Positions 55,050 to 63,760 of a stretch of 64,000 nt of DNA are shown in pieces. Within the stretch, counting starts at the first letter, position 1; the number at the start of each line of letters is the position of its first letter. Origin of the DNA: Salidesulfovibrio onnuriiensis. GTDB lineage: Bacteria > Desulfobacterota > Desulfovibrionia > Desulfovibrionales > Desulfovibrionaceae. The DNA is taken from positions 2,525,001 to 2,589,000 of the forward strand of contig NZ_CP040751.1 of assembly GCF_008001235.1 (NCBI RefSeq), in the 5' to 3' direction. Made by a program: the position numbers and the translations under genes. Below the pieces are notes generated by a model. It saw nothing but the letters and a program-made list of their open reading frames with translations, was not told the origin of the DNA and did not search any database.

Positions 55050-56216
55050 ATGTCGAAACTTCTGGAAACCAAAGAACTGGTGACCAACTTCTATACCTAC
55101 GAAGGCGTGGTCAAGGCCCTGGACAAGGTAAGCATCTCCATCGACCACGGGGAAACCTTCGGTCTGGTGGGCGAATCCGGTTGCGGAAAATCCGTCACCG
55201 TGCGCTCGGTCATGCGCATCATCCAGTCCCCCGGCGTCATCGAGGGCGGCGAGGTGCAGTACTGTGACGACGCCGACAGGCCGGACCAGTGCGAAGACCT
55301 GCTGGTCAAATCCGAAGAGGAAATGCGTGAGCTTCGCGGCGACCGCATCTCCATGATCTTCCAGGAACCCAACGCCGCGCTCAACCCGGTGCTGACCATC
55401 GGGGACCAGGTGGCCGAGAGCTACATGTTCCACCGCAAGCGCTCCATGAGCAAGCAGGTGCTGGAAGATGTGGAATCCGGCAAAATCAGCTTCGGCGTCT
55501 TCCATCCCTTCCTCAAGTGGGCCTACGGCAGGGCCGCGGCAAACCCCAAGGATCCGGTGCTCAAATGGCTGAGCAAGCTGCCGCTGCTCAAATACTGGGA
55601 CAAACCCATGCGGCGCGAAGCCATCAACCGTTCCATCAGAATCATCGAGAAACTGGGGATTTCCAATGCGGCGGAACTGGTGACGCGCTACCCGCACAAC
55701 CTGTCCGGCGGCATGAAGCAGCGTATCGTCATTGCCATTGCCCTGGCCTGCAACCCGACCCTGCTCATTGCGGACGAGGCCACATCCAACCTGGATGTGA
55801 CCATCCAGGCCCAGATCCTGGGGCTGCTCAACGACCTCAAGGAACGCAAGGCCATTTCCTCGGTCCTGCTCATCACCCACGACCTGGGCGTGGTGGCCGA
55901 GACCTGCGACAGGGTAGGGGTCATGTACGCGGGCACCCTGTGCGAAGTTGCGGACGTGAAAACGCTCTTCAACAAGCCGATCCATCCCTATACCCGGGCG
56001 CTGCTCAACTCGGTTCCCCGTTTCTGCGTGGAAGGGGAGCTGGCCACCATCGAAGGCAGCGTCCCCAACCTGGTGCATCCTCCCGAAGGGTGCCGCTTCC
56101 ATCCGCGCTGCAAGCAGGCCACGGACATCTGCAAACGGGAAAAGCCCAGGCTGGTCGACCTTGGAGACGGCCACAGCGTGGCCTGTCACAACATTGACCA
56201 CAAGATCGGGGAATAG
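55050..56216 (+). CDS. Peptide ABC ATPase, DppD type, with an insertion
   Basis: This 388-residue ATPase has Walker [11 protein letters not shown]-loop [13 protein letters not shown], signature [10 protein letters not shown], Walker [13 protein letters not shown] (Glu to Ala-Thr pattern ADEATSNLD), and the C-terminal oligo_HPY tail [14 protein letters not shown]...CRFHPRC with an Fe-S-like cysteine set. It is about 60 residues longer than usual DppD because of an extra segment (about 125-190) between the Q-loop and signature. It pairs with the DppF-type ATPase that starts 3 bp downstream. Confidence 0.92.
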   Translation: MSKLLETKELVTNFYTYEGVVKALDKVSISIDHGETFGLVGESGCGKSVTVRSVMRIIQSPGVIEGGEVQYCDDADRPDQCEDLLVKSEEEMRELRGDRISMIFQEPNAALNPVLTIGDQVAESYMFHRKRSMSKQVLEDVESGKISFGVFHPFLKWAYGRAAANPKDPVLKWLSKLPLLKYWDKPMRREAINRSIRIIEKLGISNAAELVTRYPHNLSGGMKQRIVIAIALACNPTLLIADEATSNLDVTIQAQILGLLNDLKERKAISSVLLITHDLGVVAETCDRVGVMYAGTLCEVADVKTLFNKPIHPYTRALLNSVPRFCVEGELATIEGSVPNLVHPPEGCRFHPRCKQATDICKREKPRLVDLGDGHSVACHNIDHKIGE

Positions 56217-56219
56217 GAT

Positions 56220-57257
<1,038 letters not shown>

Positions 57258-57270
57258 TCCCGAGAACAAA

Positions 57271-57295
57271 AAAAGCCCGCTTTGAGCGGGCTTTT
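57271..57295. terminator. Bidirectional terminator after the peptide importer operon
   Basis: 11-bp arms with a TTG loop, a T-run on the plus side and an A-run on the other, serve both this operon and the convergent NifX-like gene. Confidence 0.9.
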
Positions 57296-57314
57296 TCATT
57301 GGAACGGCAAAAAA

Positions 57315-57677
57315 CTACAGCTGATGAAGGCTGCCGCAGTCGTGGTGGTCGCAAACAATGGCCTCATCCTTGACCTTGCCCGCAATCCAATTTTGCACCA
57401 GCTCCTCGATGTCGCCGGAACATCCCCGGATGACCTGGACATCATTGGCGCCGAGCACGTCCACGGCTCCCTGGCCCATGTTGCCCGCCAGCATGACGGA
57501 AACTCCCTGTTCCTTGAGCACGGAGGCAATGTTGGACTTGCAGCCGCATCCCTCGGGGGATTCCAGCTTTTCGCGGGCGACAACGGCATTGTCTTCGATG
57601 GTGAAGACCGAAAAATGATCGCAATGGCCGAAGTGGTCATCCACGCAACCATCGCGGGTGGGTACTGCTACTTTCAT
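57315..57677 (-). CDS. NifX/NifB-C-terminal-like (dinitrogenase Fe-Mo cofactor-binding fold) protein
   Basis: This 120-residue protein has the Nitro_FeMo-Co fold: MKVAVPTRDGCVDDHFGHCDHFSVFTI at the start, GVSVMLAGNMGQGAVDVLGANDVQVIRG in the middle. Cysteines (GCGC about 44-46, and near CDHHDCG) and histidines at the C-terminus could bind a metal cluster. Such proteins are common in sulfate reducers outside nif clusters, with roles in metal-cluster handling that are mostly unproven. It stands divergent from an AlaX-like gene. Confidence 0.85.
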   Translation of the reverse strand: MKVAVPTRDGCVDDHFGHCDHFSVFTIEDNAVVAREKLESPEGCGCKSNIASVLKEQGVSVMLAGNMGQGAVDVLGANDVQVIRGCSGDIEELVQNWIAGKVKDEAIVCDHHDCGSLHQL

Positions 57678-57810
57678 GATAAACTCCTTGGTTTGGGTGC
57701 AGGCTTTTTACAACAGGCGGTGCTCTCAGGCAAGATCCTGGCTAACCACCCAAAATTACGCCTTTACTCAGGCCGCACGTCCTGGATATGAATTCCCGAG
57801 GAGGTCTCTC

Positions 57811-58251
57811 ATGGCTACGAACCACGAGCCGTGCATGCACACGGCGGAGCATATTCTCAACGGAACCATGGTGCGCATGTTCGGATGCGAGCGTTGCTTC
57901 AGCGCACACATCAATGCAAAGAAATCAAAATGTGACTACCGGTTCGACCGCGCCCTGACAGATACGGAGGCAAGCGAGCTGGAAGACCGGATCAACGAAC
58001 AGATCCTGGCTAACCTGGATGTAACTGAAAAAAACGTAACCCTGCAGGAAGCCCGCGATCAGTTCAACCTGTCACGGTTGCCCGAGGGCGTGGAAACAGT
58101 GCGCATTGTTCGGATAGGGGAGTATGACGCCTGCCCGTGCATCGGCAAGCATGTCGAGAACACGAAAGAAATAGGACGGTTCAAACTGACGACCCACAAT
58201 TGGGAAGACGGCGTGCTCAGAATCCGGTTCAAGCTGGTAAACAGGGACTAG
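57811..58251 (+). CDS. AlaX-like protein with alanyl-tRNA synthetase second additional domain
   Basis: This 146-residue predicted trans-editing protein has the HTAEHIL (HxxxH) zinc motif, a middle ITEKNVTLQEARDQF-like helix, and the second metal motif CPCIGKHV (C-x-C-x3-H). These are the zinc ligands of the tRNA_SAD/AlaX fold that hydrolyses mischarged Ser/Gly-tRNA-Ala. It is shorter than typical AlaX because it lacks an N-terminal beta-barrel, so specificity is uncertain. ATG at 57811 has GAGGAGG upstream. Confidence 0.85.
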   Translation: MATNHEPCMHTAEHILNGTMVRMFGCERCFSAHINAKKSKCDYRFDRALTDTEASELEDRINEQILANLDVTEKNVTLQEARDQFNLSRLPEGVETVRIVRIGEYDACPCIGKHVENTKEIGRFKLTTHNWEDGVLRIRFKLVNRD

Positions 58252-58583
58252 AACGTCAGCTGTTTCCATCCCTGCTTGAGCATGTCGGTGAGCGGGGTGC
58301 CCATGTACAGGACATTGACGCCCAAAGCTTCCAGCTCATCCGTGGTGCCGTAGTTGTCCGAGCAAGCCTTGCAGGCCCAGACCTCGACTCCGGCCTCCAG
58401 CAGCTCCCCGATCCGTTCCCGGATGGTGACGTTCTCGGCCGCGAGTCTCGCCGAAGGGCCCCAGATGACCAGCCGGACATTTTTCCACCAGCCGTTGAGC
58501 CTGGAATTGAGCGTGTACATGAAGACCAGATTCTCGGCCACTTCCGGGTCGGCCGAACTCCAGATCACGAAAATATTATCCAT
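58248..58583 (-). CDS. DsrE-family small protein
   Basis: This 111-residue protein has a DsrE-like fold: NIFVIWSSADPEVAENLVFMYTLNS, VRLVIWGPSARLAAEN, and a two-cysteine motif in VWACKACSDNYG, with a C-terminal LKQGWKQLTF. Its stop overlaps the convergent AlaX-like gene stop in a palindromic CTAG at 58248-58251. The cysteine motif matches the DsrE protein at 22,297-22,644. Role unknown; sulfur relay or redox sensing is plausible. Confidence 0.8.
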   Translation of the reverse strand: MDNIFVIWSSADPEVAENLVFMYTLNSRLNGWWKNVRLVIWGPSARLAAENVTIRERIGELLEAGVEVWACKACSDNYGTTDELEALGVNVLYMGTPLTDMLKQGWKQLTF

Positions 58584-58607
58584 CGAATTCCCCGGTATTG
58601 CTGAGTC

Positions 58608-59252
58608 CTAGAACGGGGCCTCGGTATGAAATTCCATCACTTCGCCCGTCTTGGGATGGGTAAAGCGCAAATACTCGGCATGCAGATGCAGACGGCCCGG
58701 ATATTTTCCGGTGCCGTAAAGCCTGTCACCCACGATGGGCACGCCCAATCCGTCGGGATGGGAGGAATGCACACGCAGCTGATGGGAACGCCCGGTGATG
58801 GGTGTAAAGTTGACCCTGGTCCAGCCGTTCTCCTCCCCGAGCTTTTTCCAGATGGTGATGGCCCGTCGTCCATGCTCATGATCGACGATCTGGTAGGGCC
58901 GGTTGTCCACATCCGTACGCAGGGGCAGGTCTATTACCCCCATTTCTCCTTCAATGAGCCCCTCCAAAAGAGCCACATAGCGTTTGGAGGTCAGGCGATC
59001 CTGAAATTGAATAGAAAGTTCCCTCTGCGCCCTCGCGGTAAGGCCCAACACGAGAATGCCCGAGGTGTCCATGTCCAGACGGTGGACAGCGGGGTGCTTG
59101 CGACATTCGGGAAACATGGCCTGAACACGGGTCACCACGCAGTCCATCTTGTCCGGCCCTTTGCCGGGAACGGAAAGCAGGCCACTGGGCTTGTTTACCA
59201 CCACAATCTTATTGTCCGAGTAGAGGACGTCGAGTCCTTCGGGTACGTGCAT
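58608..59252 (-). CDS. RluA-family RNA pseudouridine synthase
   Basis: This 214-residue enzyme converts uridine to pseudouridine in RNA. It has VVVNKPSGLLSVPGK, the catalytic-Asp motif HRLDMDTSGILVLG, the KRYVALLEG strand, and PITGRSHQLRVHSSH. It lacks an S4 domain. ATG at 59252 is chosen because homologues begin near this point; an in-frame TTG at 59288 is possible and adds 12 residues. It lies 24 bp upstream of the DsrE gene on the same strand and may be cotranscribed with it. RNA target not determinable. Confidence 0.88.
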   Translation of the reverse strand: MHVPEGLDVLYSDNKIVVVNKPSGLLSVPGKGPDKMDCVVTRVQAMFPECRKHPAVHRLDMDTSGILVLGLTARAQRELSIQFQDRLTSKRYVALLEGLIEGEMGVIDLPLRTDVDNRPYQIVDHEHGRRAITIWKKLGEENGWTRVNFTPITGRSHQLRVHSSHPDGLGVPIVGDRLYGTGKYPGRLHLHAEYLRFTHPKTGEVMEFHTEAPF

Positions 59253-59592
59253 GGCGCGGACAATAGAAAAAAGGCCCTGCAAATACAAGTTCTTTTAAAT
59301 GCTTGTCATTCTTTACACTTACAAAGTTAAATTCCACAGACTCATACGAATGATATAATAGTAATGTCATCCAAACCTTGCTCAAGTGTTAATTATTGAT
59401 CACTTCGACCCGATTGCGCTTTTTCTATTGCGAATGATAATTATAACGAGCTAGACGTTCGAGCAAATTCACGTAACTTACCGGGTCGAGACTGGAAGGG
59501 GAAACAGATCGCAAGTTAACTCTTCAATAATAAATATTTTTTTAGAGGGTTGCTCAAATCGCCTTCGTTCACTTTTCCCAGGGGGGAGGAAA
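59253..59592. other. AT-rich divergent intergenic region upstream of the chemoreceptor gene
   Basis: 340 bp without a gene. It holds a TATAAT at 59354-59359 facing the chemoreceptor (its -35 TTCCAC is poor) and an AATGATAATTATAA stretch near 59431-59446 that loosely resembles half of a Fur box. The chemoreceptor ribosome site GGGGAGGA lies just before 59593. I saw no RNA gene or repeat. Confidence 0.4.
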
Positions 59593-61566
59593 ATGACCAT
59601 CAAAATGAAACTGTACCTTGCCGCAGCAATAGCCTTTCTGGGCTTTGCGGTGATCTATGCCGAAAATTTCATGGCCATCGGCGCCATCAAGGAAAAGGCG
59701 GACATCAAAAGCAACCTCATTCAAACCAAGGAGCAGATGCTCCAATCCAGAAGAAGTGAAAAAGACTTTCTGGCCAGAAAGGAATTGAAATATCTGGAAT
59801 CGAACTCCGGCTCTATCGATGAGGCGTTGAAGCACCTCGACATCGTCGTCGGCCTGGATTCCGATCTCTCGGATCGTGTTGCAGCCCTTGCGGAACGGCT
59901 CAAGCAGTACAGGGAATCGTTTCACAAAGTGGCCGAAGATATCAAATTTCAGGGCTTGACCGAAAAGGACGGAAAGCAGGGAGAGCTCAGGGACGCAATT
60001 CATCAGGTCGAGGATGTTCTCAATTCGATGGAAAACGACAAATTGAAGGCGGACATGCTCATGCTTCGCCGCCGGGAAAAAGACTTCATTATCCGCAAGG
60101 ACTTTGGTTATCTTGATAAATTCAAGAAAGATATGGCCGTCATACAGCGGGATGTGAGTGAATCGTATACGCTGGACGATGACCAAAAAACTAAGATTGT
60201 CGGCCTGCTTCAAACGTATTCAAAGGCATTCGAGGCATATGCCCACTCCGAAGAGGAAATCATTCAGGATACGACTGAATTCACCAATGTCGTCCGAGAA
60301 ATGGAAGAATCCATTTCCGAATTCGTGATTTGGGCGGATCAGGAAGCCGCTGCCGTCATCACCGAAATGCAGCTCATCACCCTGGTCACGACCGTCATCG
60401 CTGCGCTCAGCGTCCTCGGAACCATCCTCCTGATCATTCGCAGCGTTTTGAGCCAGTTGACCTCGCTGCAGGAATGTTCCCGCAGTGTTGCGGCTGGTCA
60501 ATATGACGCCTGCACCGGACTGAGCTTCAGCGGCGAACTCGAGGATCTGCGTCTGGACGTGGTGGCCATGGTCGACACCTTGAGTGCGGCCATGGACGAT
60601 GCGAAAAACAAGGAAAAGGAAGCCGAGCAGCAGGCCGAGGCAGCCACAAAGGCCATGCAGGAAGCAAAGGCCAACGAAGAGCGGGTGGGCAAGCTGGTGA
60701 AGCACATGGCCCAGATAGCGGACAGGGCGTCCGGCATTGCCGAGCACCTTGCTTCTGCGGCAACCGAATTGAGCAGCCAGGCCTCGAATATCGCCAAGGG
60801 TGCGGCCCACCAGAAGGACCGCATCACGGAAACGGCCACGGCCATGGAAGAAATGAACGCCACGGTCTTGGAAGTTGCCAGGAATTCGAGCGATACCGCC
60901 GACAAGGCCGAACAGAACCGCGCGCAGGCCCAGGAAGGTCAGAACAAGGTTCAGCAGACCGTGGATGCCGTGGTGGTTGTTCAGGGCACGACAGGCGAAC
61001 TGACACGTGTCATGGACGACCTGAGCACCAAGGCCCAGGCCGTGGGCGCCGTCATGAACGTCATTACCGACATTGCGGACCAGACCAACCTGCTGGCATT
61101 GAACGCGGCCATTGAAGCGGCCCGGGCCGGAGAAGCCGGCCGAGGTTTCGCCGTTGTGGCCGACGAAGTTCGCAAGCTGGCGGAAAAAACCATGAACGCC
61201 ACCAAGGAAGTGGAGGAGGCCATTCAGGGGATCCAGTCCGCCGTGGGCATTTCCGTGAACAAGAGCCAGGACGCCGACACCGCCCTGGAAACCGCTTCCG
61301 GATACGCCCAGGAGGCGGGCAATCTGCTCGCCAACATCGTCACAACCGTCCAGGACTCCGCCGATATGATCCAGAACATCGCCACGGCTGCGGAACAGCA
61401 GTCCGCCACCTCCGAAGAAATCAACAACAGTATTGAGGAAATCAACCAGATTTCCACGGAGACGGCGGAAGGCATCGGACAATCCGCAGAGGCGATCGAG
61501 GAAATCGCCTCCCTGGCCGAAGATCTTCGAAACCTCATTGGGGAGCTGAACGAGGCAACCAGATAG
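59593..61566 (+). CDS. Methyl-accepting chemotaxis protein with HBM-type sensor domain
   Basis: This 657-residue inner-membrane chemoreceptor has TM1 (about 5-24). The periplasmic region (25-255) contains two matching helical motifs, [12 protein letters not shown] and [12 protein letters not shown], the hallmark of HBM sensor domains. TM2 (about 262-284) is followed by a HAMP-like linker, a long coiled coil, and the signalling hairpin near residues 490-535 ([20 protein letters not shown], split by turn). HBM receptors such as McpS sense organic acids, so organic-acid chemotaxis is plausible here. It is monocistronic with a terminator. Confidence 0.92.
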   Translation: MTIKMKLYLAAAIAFLGFAVIYAENFMAIGAIKEKADIKSNLIQTKEQMLQSRRSEKDFLARKELKYLESNSGSIDEALKHLDIVVGLDSDLSDRVAALAERLKQYRESFHKVAEDIKFQGLTEKDGKQGELRDAIHQVEDVLNSMENDKLKADMLMLRRREKDFIIRKDFGYLDKFKKDMAVIQRDVSESYTLDDDQKTKIVGLLQTYSKAFEAYAHSEEEIIQDTTEFTNVVREMEESISEFVIWADQEAAAVITEMQLITLVTTVIAALSVLGTILLIIRSVLSQLTSLQECSRSVAAGQYDACTGLSFSGELEDLRLDVVAMVDTLSAAMDDAKNKEKEAEQQAEAATKAMQEAKANEERVGKLVKHMAQIADRASGIAEHLASAATELSSQASNIAKGAAHQKDRITETATAMEEMNATVLEVARNSSDTADKAEQNRAQAQEGQNKVQQTVDAVVVVQGTTGELTRVMDDLSTKAQAVGAVMNVITDIADQTNLLALNAAIEAARAGEAGRGFAVVADEVRKLAEKTMNATKEVEEAIQGIQSAVGISVNKSQDADTALETASGYAQEAGNLLANIVTTVQDSADMIQNIATAAEQQSATSEEINNSIEEINQISTETAEGIGQSAEAIEEIASLAEDLRNLIGELNEATR

Positions 61567-61582
61567 GATGAAAACAGACAGG

Positions 61583-61617
61583 AAAGCCTCTTCTGGAAAC
61601 AGAAGGGGCTTTTTTTA
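61583..61617. terminator. Terminator after the chemoreceptor
   Basis: 13-bp arms (61583-61595 and 61600-61612, one G-T pair), GAAA loop and T-run to 61617, abutting the convergent gene's stop. Confidence 0.88.
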
Positions 61618-62064
61618 TCACTTCAGAAAATAAAGAACCCACAAGGCGACCGGCCCCAAGATGTCCGCATAAAAGACAGGACCGGCATTCCCGGGATTCG
61701 TGTTGCCGGTTTCATCCCTGTTTTTCATATGCACGGAAAATGCGCCCAGCAGGAAAACGGACGCAAAGACAATGGTGGCCAGCCAGAACCCGTCTCGGAA
61801 AAAGAAGCAGAGCAGACCGCAGCAGCCCAGCGCCAGGTTGGTGAACGCCACTTCCTTCTGAAAGGGATTGCCCGCGGGCCAGCCTATGTATGCCGCGACT
61901 TCTTCGGATTTGAAATAATGTCCCATGAACGCCCAGATGCCACCCAGCCCGACCTTGATGACCAGCAGCCAGAGTAGCAGGGTGGCGAATATCGGCGCAT
62001 CCCGCACGATTATGTCCACGCCCGCAATCAGAAGCGCAAGAACAGCCAGATAAACGACATACAT
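61618..62064 (-). CDS. Small polytopic membrane protein of unknown function
   Basis: This 148-residue protein has four hydrophobic segments (about residues 3-18, 24-43, 76-94 and 130-147). It resembles small conserved membrane proteins of uncharacterised (DUF) type; I do not recognise a functional family with confidence. ATG at 62064 is chosen because GAGG lies 6 nt upstream (on the minus strand), shortening a longer frame that begins at 62121. It is the last ordinary chromosomal gene before the tRNA-Ser scar. Confidence 0.7.
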   Translation of the reverse strand: MYVVYLAVLALLIAGVDIIVRDAPIFATLLLWLLVIKVGLGGIWAFMGHYFKSEEVAAYIGWPAGNPFQKEVAFTNLALGCCGLLCFFFRDGFWLATIVFASVFLLGAFSVHMKNRDETGNTNPGNAGPVFYADILGPVALWVLYFLK

Positions 62065-62199
62065 GACAACCTCGTTTGCCGGTAAAAACATCAGCTTTAT
62101 CAGAGCTAAATCAACTAGCAATACGAAACCATTATTTCATGCCTTGCCATCAAATGCGGGTATAAAAAACGAACAAGAAAAAGATTGATGCCATAAAAT

Positions 62200-62228
62200 A
62201 AAAAAAGGTCTTGCTTTCACAAGACCTT
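62200..62228 (-). terminator. Terminator of the former tRNA-Ser gene (minus strand)
   Basis: Perfect 9-bp arms (62205-62213 and 62220-62228) with a 6-nt loop are followed by seven T on the minus strand. It lies 10 nt beyond the CCA end of the tRNA-Ser fragment, exactly where a tRNA gene's own terminator is expected. Confidence 0.85.
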
Positions 62229-62238
62229 ATTGAATTCA

Positions 62239-62258
62239 TGGCGGAGAGGGTGGGATTC
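62239..62258 (-). other. tRNA-Ser 3'-end fragment; probable island attachment site (att)
   Basis: The plus strand reads TGGCGGAGAGGGTGGGATTC. On the minus strand this is GAAT (T-loop end), CCCAC (T-stem), CCTCTCC (acceptor 3' strand), G (discriminator) and CCA, the last 20 nt of a serine tRNA. Upstream of it (higher coordinates) the sequence does not continue as a tRNA, so the gene body is missing. A duplicated tRNA 3' end beside a terminator, with foreign-looking DNA on the other side, is the classic product of integrase-mediated island insertion. Confidence 0.82.
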
Positions 62259-62371
62259 CAGAAATGGAACCAGCAAATCCTGTTATCATTGATGTTATTT
62301 TGTCGCCGTTCTGTCTTTGGTGTAGCAGTCTGGTATGTCACTTTAAAACAATGTTTTTTGAGATGCTCCTA

Positions 62372-63760
62372 TCATTGACGCGGAATAAAGCCAGCAAACT
62401 GTGCATGTCGTCTCAATGTTGTTTGAATGGCAGTGGCAATGGTTGATGGCATCGTATTCTCGGCGTTATATGCTTTCAGTTCTACTATTATTTTTGATGG
62501 TAAAATTGGTGTTCTGTCAATAAAAACATCTGCTCGAACTTTGCTATAGGAAGATATTAGTGTTTCCTCATGTACAGCATTTAATCCTATTTGTGATATG
62601 CATGTTGCCAATCTTTTACCCAAGTGTGTTGGTTGCTGGGTTACCGTTGGATACCACGCACGAGCTTCATCAGCACGTTTAGATTCTCGCTCTCTTAACG
62701 GTGCGTATGAATCAGGAGACCAATTTCCCGACGCAACTGATATGAAATGTGTCTTTTGAAATCTATCCAGATAGCTTCTCCCTGGAATATATGAATCATC
62801 ATCGAGGTTTTTGCAGAGAGGGTGAATGTCGGCAGCAGCGATCGGAACGATCCTCACATCAAAATACAATCGTGCCCTGTTGTACTCACGAAGAGGCAAA
62901 GTGTTTTGATCTTCAGAATTCAATTGCCTATACCATGCATTCCAATCAAGCTTGTAGCCCTGTCGAGGGTCAGAAAACTGTTGAACTCTTGATATTCGAA
63001 GACCATCCGTAACTGGCCAAAGAATTACAACCATATAGTCTGAAAGGTCATGAAGGGCTGTAATATACTGGGCAAGTCGGCCACCAACCTCTTCAATGGC
63101 TGAACCAAGGGTAACAGAGTCGTCGCTTATTTGTTGAAGATCCATCTCCAAAATTTCACAATCAGAAAGATCTTTGTCCTGGTTGTGAAACTGAAATGTT
63201 TCTTGAATAATACTTGGCCAGCCCGATTTGTCGATGCTGATAATTTCAAAGTCTTTAGAGACCAGGATGCGCTGATTTCGGCTTGTAGCCGCAGCAAGGT
63301 CGTTCTGAAAGGCGCGGCTTGTGGTTAACCATATAAATAAAATTTGATTGAGGTTGCTGCGATCTCGATCTAGCAAGCTTAACGTCTCGACAAACGTAGA
63401 GGGAACTGACGTGCTTTGGGCAGCAACCTCTTCATATTGATCGACGACAGCAACAAGGCGTCGGCCTTTCCCCTTTTTGGACATTATTTCCAGAGTGTTT
63501 TTTAATGATGAAGCGTCCTCGATCGCGTGACGAGGGAGTTGTTCAACATACAACTCGGGGAGGTGTGTTCCAATTTCTAACGCTGCAGAGGTTTTGCCAC
63601 TTCCACTCTGTCCATAAACAGGAAGAAAACGAATACCGCCGCTAACTTCCATAGAAGCGAAAGCTCGTTTAACAAAAGAAAGTAAAGACTGGTTCGGTTT
63701 CAACCGACCACGAAAAGCCATATCCAAATCTTCATACCGAGAGGGAAGGCGAAGCGACAT
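62372..63760 (-). CDS. nSTAND-like P-loop NTPase with C-terminal PD-(D/E)XK-like nuclease motif (putative defence protein)
   Basis: This 462-residue predicted cytoplasmic protein has Walker A GQSGSGKTS (50-58) and a Walker B-like LVAVVDQYEEV with D107-Q-Y-E110-E111, the DQ(F/Y)EE form seen in novel STAND NTPases. A WLTTSR segment follows (about 150). The middle (200-390) is unassigned. The C-terminus has RADVFI with Asp411, then IIVELKAY with Glu427 and Lys429, spaced as in PD-(D/E)XK nucleases. Codon use is AT-rich. It is the only gene seen in the tRNA-Ser island, read toward the att scar. STAND proteins usually couple ligand sensing to an effector, so immunity by nuclease activation is a reasonable but untested inference. 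Confidence 0.75.
   Translation of the reverse strand: MSLRLPSRYEDLDMAFRGRLKPNQSLLSFVKRAFASMEVSGGIRFLPVYGQSGSGKTSAALEIGTHLPELYVEQLPRHAIEDASSLKNTLEIMSKKGKGRRLVAVVDQYEEVAAQSTSVPSTFVETLSLLDRDRSNLNQILFIWLTTSRAFQNDLAAATSRNQRILVSKDFEIISIDKSGWPSIIQETFQFHNQDKDLSDCEILEMDLQQISDDSVTLGSAIEEVGGRLAQYITALHDLSDYMVVILWPVTDGLRISRVQQFSDPRQGYKLDWNAWYRQLNSEDQNTLPLREYNRARLYFDVRIVPIAAADIHPLCKNLDDDSYIPGRSYLDRFQKTHFISVASGNWSPDSYAPLRERESKRADEARAWYPTVTQQPTHLGKRLATCISQIGLNAVHEETLISSYSKVRADVFIDRTPILPSKIIVELKAYNAENTMPSTIATAIQTTLRRHAQFAGFIPRQ

Larger units (their letters stand above)
62065..62371. other. Gene-free stretch containing the island boundary
   Basis: 307 bp with no protein gene. From left to right it holds upstream sequence of the small membrane protein gene, a minus-strand terminator (62200-62228), the tRNA-Ser 3' fragment (62239-62258), and then AT-rich sequence up to the stop of the NTPase-nuclease gene. 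Base composition changes visibly across the tRNA fragment. Confidence 0.7.

Noticed and set aside
59425-59450. A Fur box upstream of the chemoreceptor gene
   Set aside because: AATGATAATTATAA matches only one half of the Fur consensus well and the gene has no iron link, so it is not called as a site.
62239-62258. A functional tRNA-Ser gene
   Set aside because: Only the last 20 nt are present; no anticodon arm, variable arm or 5' acceptor strand follows at higher coordinates.
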